Source: Candidatus Sumerlaeota bacterium (GTDB lineage: Bacteria; Sumerlaeota; T1SED10-198M). From it: a stretch of 10,598 bases of DNA. The position numbers and the translations under genes were made by a program. Below, piece after piece: positions 1 to 6,852 of this stretch. The notes below the pieces were generated by a model. That model did not search any database. It worked only from the letters and a program-made list of their open reading frames with translations, and was not told the DNA's origin. The stretch spans positions 1 through 10,598 of the forward strand of contig PWGE01000206.1 in the NCBI GenBank assembly GCA_003554345.1. The letters are read 5' to 3'. How positions within the stretch are numbered: position 1 is the stretch's first letter; every line of letters starts with the position of its first letter.

Positions 1-1418
1 AAGGAGTGCCGGGAGTTCTGGTTTCCAATCAGCGGGAAGTGGTAGAAACAGATCGTGATGGACGTTACTATCTGCCCCTGGAAGAAAATATGACGATTTT
101 TGTGGTCAAGCCGTCTGATTACCGGTTCCCCCTTGATGAGAATAACCTGCCTCAGTTTTATTATCACCATTTCCCCGAGGGTTCACCTGATGACCTGGAA
201 TTTGCCGGTCTGGAACCTACCGGAGAAATTCCTGACCGGGTTAACTTTCCTCTTATTTCAGAAGAAGACCCCTCAGAATTCGATGTGATGGTTATAGGCG
301 ATCCTCAACCCCAAACTCATGAGGAACTGGATTATATGAGGGATGGCTTTGTCAGTGAAGTAAGAGGGGAGAATTATAGCTTTGCTTTCCCCCTGGGTGA
401 TTTGATATATGATGAACTGGACCTTTTCCCCCGTTATAATGAATTAATGGCTCAGTTAGGATTACCGGTGTATAGTGTGATTGGTAATCATGATATGGAC
501 TATGCAGGGGACCAGGTCCATGCAAAAGATAATTTCCGCAGTCATTTCGGGCCTAATTACTATGCTTTTACGTATGGAAATACTCATTTCTTTTCTATAG
601 ATAATATTGAGGTCGTTGGTGATACGTATCGAGGTGCTTTCAGAGAGCGTCAGCTGGAATGGATCAACAATATGCTGGAACATATTCCGCAGGAAGACAG
701 GCTGGTTTTTGGCAGTCACATCCCTATCTATACTCCTCATTCAGGTTCGGAACGCTTAAATACCGTAGACCGTGAGGAGTTTTTTGCCCTTATCGAAGAT
801 CGTCCGGATGTGCTGACACTGGCGGCTCATACTCATACCAACGAATATAACTTTTTGGGACCGGAGCAGGGATGGGAGGGAGAAAAACCCCTTGTCCATA
901 TAGTGTGTGGAGCTATATGTGGAGCCTGGTGGGGTGGACTTGAACTTCCCGACGGCTATCCTTATAATCTCCAACCTGATGGTGTTCCTGCCGGCTATTT
1001 TGGAGTTCATTTTAATGATGATGAATACCAGGCTCGGTTTATTCCTCTGGCGAAAGACCCTGCTTTTCAAATTCGCGTTTCTTCGCCCCGCGGAACAATT
1101 TCCCGCGAAGAACTGCCGGACACACCGCTGGTTATAAATGTCTTTCTGGGAAGTGAAAAAACAGAAGTGAAGGCTGTTATTGATGGTGAAGAGATACCCG
1201 TGGAACAAACTGTCCGCACAGATCCATTTATGGAAAGAGTGTTTGAAGAGCATGAGGAGTATTATCGGGGATGGATAACCCTCAACCAGACAGAGCATAT
1301 CTGGCAGGGTGAAATGCCTGAAAACCTGTCAGAAGGAACCTATTCTATTGAAGTACAGGCAACCTTGCATGATGGGCGCGTCTTTCGTGAACAACAGGTG
1401 ATCGAGATTGTGGAATAA
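1..1418 (+). CDS. Calcineurin-like metallophosphoesterase with N- and C-terminal accessory domains, 5' partial
   Basis: The frame is open from base 3 to the TAA at 1416-1418, so the true start lies upstream of the window. Residue numbers below count from the GTG at 6. Residues 1-25 (GVLVSN, then TDRDGRYYLP) match the end of the small carboxypeptidase-regulatory-like beta-sandwich that precedes the catalytic domain in this family (MetallophosN). The dimetal phosphoesterase motifs follow in order: GDPQ at 98-101, GDLIYD at 131-136, GNHD at 160-163, GSHIP with His238, and AHTHT with His275 and His277. The first motif has Gln where classical members have the His of DxH. Residues about 340-470, including EHIWQGEMPENL and a GRVFREQQV end, match the MetallophosC domain. 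The fold hydrolyses phosphomono- or phosphodiesters with two metal ions; the substrate cannot be read from sequence. Members are often exported, but the N-terminus that would show a signal peptide is missing. No terminator is evident before hisF. Confidence 0.93.
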   Translation, partial: GVPGVLVSNQREVVETDRDGRYYLPLEENMTIFVVKPSDYRFPLDENNLPQFYYHHFPEGSPDDLEFAGLEPTGEIPDRVNFPLISEEDPSEFDVMVIGDPQPQTHEELDYMRDGFVSEVRGENYSFAFPLGDLIYDELDLFPRYNELMAQLGLPVYSVIGNHDMDYAGDQVHAKDNFRSHFGPNYYAFTYGNTHFFSIDNIEVVGDTYRGAFRERQLEWINNMLEHIPQEDRLVFGSHIPIYTPHSGSERLNTVDREEFFALIEDRPDVLTLAAHTHTNEYNFLGPEQGWEGEKPLVHIVCGAICGAWWGGLELPDGYPYNLQPDGVPAGYFGVHFNDDEYQARFIPLAKDPAFQIRVSSPRGTISREELPDTPLVINVFLGSEKTEVKAVIDGEEIPVEQTVRTDPFMERVFEEHEEYYRGWITLNQTEHIWQGEMPENLSEGTYSIEVQATLHDGRVFREQQVIEIVE

Positions 1419-1497
1419 GAAAAAAGGGGCGTTCCTGACGGTCTGAGTTGTTTGATTGACATATAAATATTCATTTAAGAGAAAGGAATCTTATTAT

Positions 1498-2265
1498 ATG
1501 AGTAATAATGTACGCATCATGCCCTGCCTGGATATGCAGGATGGCAGGGTGGTCAAGGGCATTCATTTTGTGGATATCAAAGATACCGGAGATCCCGTAG
1601 AATCGGCCAGAGCCTATGAAAAAGCAGGAGCTGATGAACTGGCTCTCCTGGATATTACCGCTACTGTGGAGAAACGACAGACCATGCTTGAGGTGGTAAA
1701 AAAGATACGAGAGGTTTTGACTATTCCTTTAACAGTGGGAGGAGGCATTAAAGATCTTCAATCTGCGGCTGCAGTCCTGAAGGCAGGGGCAGATAAAATC
1801 AGCGTTGGCAGCGCAGCCTTTAAGTCGCCGGGGCTCATCAAAGAGCTTGTTGATGAGTTTGGATCTCACACCGTCACTGTAGCCATAGATGTGGACCAGA
1901 ATGAGAAAATGCCTTCCGGCTATGAAATATATATCAGGGGAGGTCGTACTCCCACCGGCTGTGATGTGCTGGAATGGGTCAAAAAAATTGATCAATATGG
2001 AGCGGGTACTATTCTGCCCACCAGTAAACGGGGCGATGGTTCCCGAACCGGCTACGATTTGCCCCTTATTCGTCTTCTTTCCCAAAATGTAAATGCTGAA
2101 ATTGTTGCTTCCGGAGGTGCTGGCACCCTGGAGCATTTCTATGAGGCAGTGCAGGCCGGTGCCAATATCCTGCTCGCCGCTTCTGTCTTTCACTTCAAAG
2201 TTATTGATATTAATGAGTTGAAACAATACCTGACCAACAAAGGAGTGCGGGTCATACCTTCTTAA
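1498..2265 (+). CDS. hisF: Imidazole glycerol phosphate synthase cyclase subunit HisF, divergent
   Basis: The 255-residue product is full length for HisF (about 253). With HisH this (beta/alpha)8 barrel converts PRFAR and ammonia to imidazole glycerol phosphate and AICAR, joining histidine to purine synthesis in the cytoplasm. Visible hallmarks are PCLDMQDGRVVKG with the catalytic Asp12 and Lys20, GDPVESA, LDITA, TVGGGI at 79-84, VAID with the second catalytic Asp131, GGRTPTG, SGGAG at 205-209 and LAASVFHF at 226-233. The ATG at 1498 is preferred because AAAGGA (1482-1487) lies 10 bases upstream and the protein then aligns with the family start; an upstream TTG at 1456 would add 14 residues with no support. 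Two sites are odd: KISVGSAA, where family members usually have VSIN(S/T)AA, and LPTSKRGDGS, where LLTSxDRDGT is usual, though the last Asp (180) of that loop is kept. No hisH, hisA or hisI is adjacent. It could be true HisF or a paralogue; I favour true HisF. Confidence 0.9.
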   Translation: MSNNVRIMPCLDMQDGRVVKGIHFVDIKDTGDPVESARAYEKAGADELALLDITATVEKRQTMLEVVKKIREVLTIPLTVGGGIKDLQSAAAVLKAGADKISVGSAAFKSPGLIKELVDEFGSHTVTVAIDVDQNEKMPSGYEIYIRGGRTPTGCDVLEWVKKIDQYGAGTILPTSKRGDGSRTGYDLPLIRLLSQNVNAEIVASGGAGTLEHFYEAVQAGANILLAASVFHFKVIDINELKQYLTNKGVRVIPS

Positions 2266-2642
2266 CTGTTTTTAGAGAAGTGGAGAGGGGTAGACGGTGG
2301 AACGACTCTTCCTTTAAAAAAATTCGACTGACGACTTCTTTTCTTACTCTTTGAATAGTGTTGATTGTTCCCCTTGTATGTTTCATTCTCCTGCTTGTTT
2401 TCCTGTTTTACAGCTGGCCGAAGTTGCTTTCCTTTCCTCAAAAATCCTTCAATATAATGTTTTTGCGTTGAAAAAAGGTTGTTTTGAATTTTATATTGAT
2501 GAGTCTTATCCGATTGTCAATAAAAATAATCATAGTCACATTTTTTAGAACCGAACATACCAAAATATAAAAAAACTTTGCGAGACAATAATATCGGGCT
2601 ATAATAATATTAGTTTAAAAATTAAAGATAAGGAGAAGTGAA
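2266..2642 (+). other. AT-rich intergenic region between hisF and the beta-helix gene
   Basis: These 377 bases hold no convincing gene. A 65-codon frame beginning with TTG at 2351 has no ribosome binding site and encodes a composition unlike the neighbouring proteins. I see no clean hairpin with a T-run after hisF, so how hisF transcription ends is unclear. The right-hand part becomes very AT-rich and carries the promoter and ribosome binding site of the downstream gene. Confidence 0.6.
2578..2605 (+). promoter_or_regulatory. Predicted sigma-70-type promoter of the beta-helix protein gene
   Basis: A -35 hexamer TTGCGA (2578-2583, 4 of 6 consensus positions) and a perfect -10 TATAAT (2600-2605) are separated by 16 bases. 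Transcription would begin near 2612, giving a leader of about 30 bases. The ribosome binding site AGGAG (2631-2635) lies 7 bases before the ATG at 2643. This is prediction from sequence only. Confidence 0.55.
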
Positions 2643-5600
2643 ATGAACAAATGGAAGGTTTCTTTTTTTATTGTTTGTATTACGATGGTTCTTTCGTTTG
2701 GTCTCATGGGAAATGATGCTCTGACAGTACCCGGAGATTATCCCACGATACAGGAGGCAATAAATGAGATTGCAGAAGGAGGAACGATCGCCGTAGAAGG
2801 TGGTCCATATGAAGAACAGCTTGTTATTGACAAGGATTTGCATCTTGTTGGAAGTGGTAATCCAACAATCGAAGCTCCTGCTACGAGAGAGGAGAGAACA
2901 ATTTCCGGTGGTGATGACCGGGTTTACGATTGGGTTGTACTGGTTGAAGATGTCTCTGATTTTTCAATCTCAGGGTTCACCATAGACGGGAAAGAAGATG
3001 GAGGGTCAAATCGTTACACTGGAATCCTTGTTGGTAACTCTTCAGGAACGGTAGAGGAGAATGAGGTTGTTAATATTAGTGGAGGCTCTGAAGGAGGAAC
3101 TTCAGCAATTATTGCAGTGGGGACTCAGACAGATATTACCCTTGCTAACAATACTGTCTCAGATTTTCGGAAAGGTGGTATTGTTGTCAACTCAGAAGCG
3201 GTAGGTTATATAAGTAACAACACAGTTATTGGAGACGGTCCTATTGATACCATAGCTCAGAATGGTATCCAGATTGGTTTTGACGCAACCGGAACCATAA
3301 TCGGCAATACGGTAAAAGATGTTTATTATGATGGCACGGGCTATCATGCGGCAGGAATTATTAGTATACAGGCCAGTGATGTTCTCATTGAAAATAATGA
3401 TATTGATGCGTGTGATGTTGGTATTTCAATTAGTGCGAATGGACAGAACATAGAGAATATTACCGTTGATAATAATATTCTTACTGCTAATAATAGGGCG
3501 ATTCGTGTAGATTGGAATGGAACAATCGGCGGAGATCGAATAATTAAAGAGAACGCTTTTGTTGAAAATGAATGGTCAATCCAAATGTTTGACGGTGAAG
3601 GCTGGTCAATAAGCGATAATGAGTTCAATGATAATCATGCCGGAGTTGCATTACAGGATGCTTCTGTTGGGAATTCTATATTTGATAATGTCTTTACTGA
3701 TAATGCATACGGTGTCTATATCCTTGGTTCAGAAGATTTTGGTGATCCCGATAATAATACCGTCAACAATAATTATTTTACTGGAAATAGTGAATACGCG
3801 GTTTTTGTAGATGGCTTTGCCCCTAACGTGCTTGATGCTACTGAGAACTGGTGGGGACATCAAAGCGGGCCATATCATCCAGAAGAGAATGATACTGGTC
3901 TTGGTGATTATATTAGCGACTATGTCGATTTTAGCGACTATAAGGAATCAACCAGTATTTATAACGTAAATCTTGATCTTTACTATTTAACAATCCAGGA
4001 AGCTATCGGTGATGCTGAGCAGGGTAATCTAATTACTATTGAGACCGGTGAATACATTGAAGAAGGACAATTTGTTATTGATAAAGATCTGACTATTGAA
4101 GGAGCAGACGAAGAAAATACTATTATTAGACCTGCCCAGGATACTGGAGATGATGGTGCTGAACGCGGTTGGTTTTTTGTAGAAGAAGGTAGTGAATTTA
4201 ATCTCAGTGGTGTTACCTTAGACGGCGATGGGCAGAATATATGGCAGGCGATTCGCTCCCGAGGAACCGGCACAATTGAAGATAATATTATCAAGAATAT
4301 TTTCTATGGAAACGGGCAAGGTACCGGAATAGTATCTTATGACAATATGGTTATCAGAAACAATACTCTATCTAATATTGAAAGAATTGGTATTTTCGCT
4401 TTTGGTGCGGATGCAGATGATGTAGTAATAGAAGGGAATACTTATATTGGTAAAGGAGAAGGCGAACATCTGGATTATGGTATAGAAGTAAGTTCTGGCG
4501 CCAGGGCTTATGTTGAAGGTAATACTATTACTGATTGTGCAGGGGTGGTTAATGATTGGACATCAGCAGGTATATCAGTGTCTGAGGCTTTTGCCCCATC
4601 TACTGAAGCGGAAATTGTTAATAATGTACTGGAAGATAATAGATATGGTATATACGGAGGATATGGTGAGGAAGATGAAAGTAAAGTGATTGCTGATAAC
4701 AACACTTTTAAAAACAATTTTCGCCAGGTTCGTATGCTACCCACTATGGATGTTGACATGGAATCAATACTTGCCGACAATATCTTTGACCGTGCCGTGG
4801 TGGTGAGAGACAGTAAAACTAATGAAATTAAAGTATTGGAATCAGTGGCTTCATTTGACATTTTCAGCAGTATACAAAATGCCACTGACGTTGCAGAGGC
4901 AGGAGACATCGTAGATGCAAGTAGTGGAACATATGAAGAGAACCTTTCTATTGCCACCAGTTCTTTGACGGTGAAAGGGCCAAATGCTGGAATCCCCGGT
5001 TACGAGACTCGTGAAGCAGAAGCAACTATTACTGGGCGTGTATCAATAGAATCTGCAGAAATAGTATTTGAAGGTTTTGATATTGCACCCCCAGCCGCTA
5101 CCCATTCACATGGACTTGATGCAGAAGCTCTAATTATTCAAAGTGGTTCGAATAATGTAACTATCAAAAATAATATCGTAAGAGATTTTTCTGAGGATGG
5201 AATCGGTCAATGGCAGGGTATCGACGGCATTGTTGCTTTTGGAGGTCAGGATGATACGCCCATAGAAAATGTTGAAATAATTCATAACCTGGTTAGGAAT
5301 CTGGAAGGCAGAGATGAAGATGGTGGCGCTGCTGGTATCAGCATTCAAGGTAACGTTGATGGAGCAACAGTAGAGTATAATGTTGTTCATGATGTTGGTA
5401 TGGAACAAACTGCATGGGCATTTGGTATTGTTATACGAGATACAGGTAATCACGAAGTTAGCCCGGAAAATGTAGATATCAGCAATAATACAGTACAAAC
5501 TATTATATCCAATCCGGCCACAGGGACTTTTGGCGTAGGAATAGGATCGGAGGCTCAATATGCAATAAATCCAAACTATAGTATTATTGAAAACACTATT

Positions 5601-6269
5601 GATAATTGTGAGTATGGCTTTGAAGTGAAATATCTGGCTGAAGATATTGAGTTTAAGTACAATGATATTATTAATATTAGTGAATATGCAGCGGTTAATG
5701 AGGATAATACTCAACTTATTGCTACCCATAATTGGTGGGATACAGCTATAGAATCTGAAATAATTGCCCTCCTTGACGGTGATATTGAGTATGACCCCTG
5801 GATTGGGGCAGAAGATGGTGTTCAGGTAGAGGATGTTGGAGAAGGTGACCCTGAGATTAATATCGATATTATATTAGGAAGAGCAGATATCCATTTCAGA
5901 GGTGTTTCTGTGGAAGGTAAAGTGAACGTTACTTTTCTTAACAGTAGTAAATATGGACCCGGAGTTTACGGAATTCCCGCCGGTGTAAATGCAGTGAGCG
6001 GACGGGTTATGATAATCGAAACTGATGCTGAATTTGATGATGCTGATCTGACATTTTACACTGAAGATATTCCTGAAATTGATGGATGGGATCCGAAACA
6101 GGTAAGAGTCTATCGACGTTCACCAGCCGGCGAAGGTGATTTCAGCAAGGTTTCCTGGGCAGCTGATTACAATGAAGTAGATGAAACTATTACTATAACA
6201 GTGAATGAATTCAGCGAATTTGCCTTTATTTATGACACAACAGGTATCGGAGATTGGATGCTTTACTAA
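2643..6269 (+). CDS. Secreted protein with three right-handed beta-helix modules
   Basis: The 1208-residue product starts with a signal peptide (MNKWK, a hydrophobic core to about residue 22, cleavage probably near residue 26). Three pectate-lyase-like modules follow. Module 1 (about 27-432) opens with VPGDYPTIQEAI and closes with an NWWG cap at 402-405. Module 2 (about 439-735) opens with LTIQEAI. Module 3 (about 738-1056) opens with FSSIQNATDVAEAGD and closes with NWWD and DPWIG. Modules 1 and 2 share VIDKDL after the opening strand. Between openings and caps are the NNTV, NNDI and ENTI-type asparagine turns of stacked coils. Residues about 1065-1196 form a separate beta-rich domain ending in NEFSEFAFIYD. 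No LPXTG motif, SLH domain, dockerin or C-terminal membrane helix is visible, so the protein is probably released or held non-covalently. No catalytic residues can be assigned: the fold occurs in polysaccharide lyases, epimerases and adhesins. It has its own promoter and a strong terminator, so is probably monocistronic. Confidence 0.93.
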   Translation: MNKWKVSFFIVCITMVLSFGLMGNDALTVPGDYPTIQEAINEIAEGGTIAVEGGPYEEQLVIDKDLHLVGSGNPTIEAPATREERTISGGDDRVYDWVVLVEDVSDFSISGFTIDGKEDGGSNRYTGILVGNSSGTVEENEVVNISGGSEGGTSAIIAVGTQTDITLANNTVSDFRKGGIVVNSEAVGYISNNTVIGDGPIDTIAQNGIQIGFDATGTIIGNTVKDVYYDGTGYHAAGIISIQASDVLIENNDIDACDVGISISANGQNIENITVDNNILTANNRAIRVDWNGTIGGDRIIKENAFVENEWSIQMFDGEGWSISDNEFNDNHAGVALQDASVGNSIFDNVFTDNAYGVYILGSEDFGDPDNNTVNNNYFTGNSEYAVFVDGFAPNVLDATENWWGHQSGPYHPEENDTGLGDYISDYVDFSDYKESTSIYNVNLDLYYLTIQEAIGDAEQGNLITIETGEYIEEGQFVIDKDLTIEGADEENTIIRPAQDTGDDGAERGWFFVEEGSEFNLSGVTLDGDGQNIWQAIRSRGTGTIEDNIIKNIFYGNGQGTGIVSYDNMVIRNNTLSNIERIGIFAFGADADDVVIEGNTYIGKGEGEHLDYGIEVSSGARAYVEGNTITDCAGVVNDWTSAGISVSEAFAPSTEAEIVNNVLEDNRYGIYGGYGEEDESKVIADNNTFKNNFRQVRMLPTMDVDMESILADNIFDRAVVVRDSKTNEIKVLESVASFDIFSSIQNATDVAEAGDIVDASSGTYEENLSIATSSLTVKGPNAGIPGYETREAEATITGRVSIESAEIVFEGFDIAPPAATHSHGLDAEALIIQSGSNNVTIKNNIVRDFSEDGIGQWQGIDGIVAFGGQDDTPIENVEIIHNLVRNLEGRDEDGGAAGISIQGNVDGATVEYNVVHDVGMEQTAWAFGIVIRDTGNHEVSPENVDISNNTVQTIISNPATGTFGVGIGSEAQYAINPNYSIIENTIDNCEYGFEVKYLAEDIEFKYNDIINISEYAAVNEDNTQLIATHNWWDTAIESEIIALLDGDIEYDPWIGAEDGVQVEDVGEGDPEINIDIILGRADIHFRGVSVEGKVNVTFLNSSKYGPGVYGIPAGVNAVSGRVMIIETDAEFDDADLTFYTEDIPEIDGWDPKQVRVYRRSPAGEGDFSKVSWAADYNEVDETITITVNEFSEFAFIYDTTGIGDWMLY

Positions 6270-6292
6270 GTTGTAAGAGTTTCTTGATGTAT

Positions 6293-6330
6293 AGAGCCGG
6301 GTACTGAGAAAAGTGCCCGGCTCTTTTTTT
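6293..6330 (+). terminator. Rho-independent terminator of the beta-helix gene
   Basis: A 13-bp stem with one T-G wobble is formed by AGAGCCGGGTACT (6293-6305) and AGTGCCCGGCTCT (6312-6324). It closes a six-base loop, GAGAAA, and runs into a tract of seven T (6324-6330). It lies 24 bases after the stop codon. GC-rich stem, short loop and T-run together make this a textbook intrinsic terminator that isolates the beta-helix gene from what follows. Confidence 0.95.
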
Positions 6331-6387
6331 ATGTATTGTTTGAAAAATGGGTGAAGGCTAATTACAAAATTGTGATAAAAAATATGC

Positions 6388-6446
6388 CTGAAAAAAACAG
6401 ATGAGGTTGTTATTTTTCCATCCACTCTGAAGAGTGATTTTTTCAG
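6388..6446. repeat. Inverted repeat flanking a small hairpin
   Basis: CTGAAAAAA (6388-6396) is perfectly complementary to TTTTTTCAG (6438-6446). Inside, CACTC (6423-6427) and GAGTG (6432-6436) form a five-base stem with a TGAA tetraloop, followed one base later by six T. The inner hairpin resembles a weak intrinsic terminator but no gene lies just upstream on the + strand. The outer arms are A/T-rich and could be chance. Confidence 0.3.
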
Positions 6447-6479
6447 ACAACGTTTATATTATTGCAGAACAGCAAAAGA

Positions 6480-6569
6480 CCTTGTTATTAACTCTCTGGG
6501 AGCGCCAATCTCAAGATAACAGGGGACCTAACAGGAACTGGCAATTTTACCAGGAAGAAGGCTTAAGCC
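6480..6569. repeat. Cluster of complementary segments, possible structured RNA
   Basis: CCTTGTTAT (6480-6488) pairs with ATAACAGGG (6516-6524) as a nine-base stem with one T-G wobble. Downstream are CTGG/CCAG arms around 6538-6553 and a perfect ten-base palindrome GGCTTAAGCC (6560-6569). The order could reflect a small RNA or the relic of a mobile sequence. No coding potential, known family or promoter is visible for it. Confidence 0.25.
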
Positions 6570-6783
6570 ATTATCCAAACTTATTTTATGCTTCTTTCCT
6601 TTGTATAATACCGTACAATCCTGATTCTGCTATTAATTGCATTTTCATTGGAGTGATTTCAAAATAAAGTTTAATTTTGCTTCATCTTCTTAAAGTACAA
6701 AAAGCTCGCTTCTATTAACTGAATTTACATCAGAGTAGATTTACTAATTTTATATCTAAATCAATAGATAATTAAAAGAAATA

Positions 6784-6812
6784 TGGACAAAAATATAGAA
6801 GAGCATTATATT
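6784..6812 (+). promoter_or_regulatory. Predicted sigma-70-type promoter of the GLUG protein gene
   Basis: TGGACA (6784-6789, 5 of 6 with TTGACA) and TATATT (6807-6812, 5 of 6 with TATAAT) are separated by the optimal 17 bases. Transcription would start near 6819, leaving a leader of about 34 bases. The ribosome binding site AAGGAG (6839-6844) is 8 bases before the ATG at 6853. The spacing and fit are better than for the upstream gene's promoter, but the assignment is not proven. Confidence 0.6.
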
Positions 6813-6852
6813 AACTTTACGAAAACATTAGAAAAATTAAGGAGCGAGAAAA

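Larger units (their letters stand above)
6331..6852 (+). other. 522-base intergenic region with inverted repeats, no supported gene
   Basis: A 77-codon frame starting at a GTG at 6434 has no ribosome binding site, and its product resembles nothing I know. The middle part (about 6480-6600) is less AT-rich than its flanks and contains several short complementary segments, listed separately. The right part (about 6670-6852) is very AT-rich and holds the promoter and ribosome binding site of the GLUG protein gene. I cannot match the middle part to a known riboswitch, and it lies upstream of the predicted transcription start of the next gene. Confidence 0.6.

Noticed and set aside
1-8. AAGGAGTG at the left edge as a ribosome binding site with a GTG start at 6
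   Set aside because: The GTG overlaps the AAGGAG, leaving no spacing, and the encoded residues begin in the middle of a recognisable beta-sandwich domain. The gene is simply cut by the window.
1456-1497. TTG start for hisF at 1456, or TTGACA at 1456-1461 as a hisF promoter
   Set aside because: The extra 14 residues have no family counterpart and the ATG at 1498 has a ribosome binding site. TTGACA has no -10 element at a usable distance.
2274-2340. Terminator after hisF
   Set aside because: Only short complementary pieces with a loop of about 50 bases; no compact GC-rich stem with a T-run.
2351-2548. 65-codon frame after hisF
   Set aside because: TTG start, no ribosome binding site, Cys/Phe-rich product with no recognisable features, in AT-rich intergenic DNA.
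5130-5729. 199-codon minus-strand frame within the beta-helix gene
   Set aside because: Shadow of the Asn/Ile/Asp-rich coils of module 3; the product is low-complexity Ile/Asn/Ser.
6490-6600. Riboswitch of the c-di-AMP or c-di-GMP type, suggested by AGGGGACC
   Set aside because: The remaining conserved elements of those classes could not be found, and the predicted promoter of the next gene lies downstream of it.
6434-6667. 77-codon frame between the beta-helix and GLUG genes
   Set aside because: The GTG start lies inside an inverted repeat with no ribosome binding site, and the product is unrecognisable; more likely chance.
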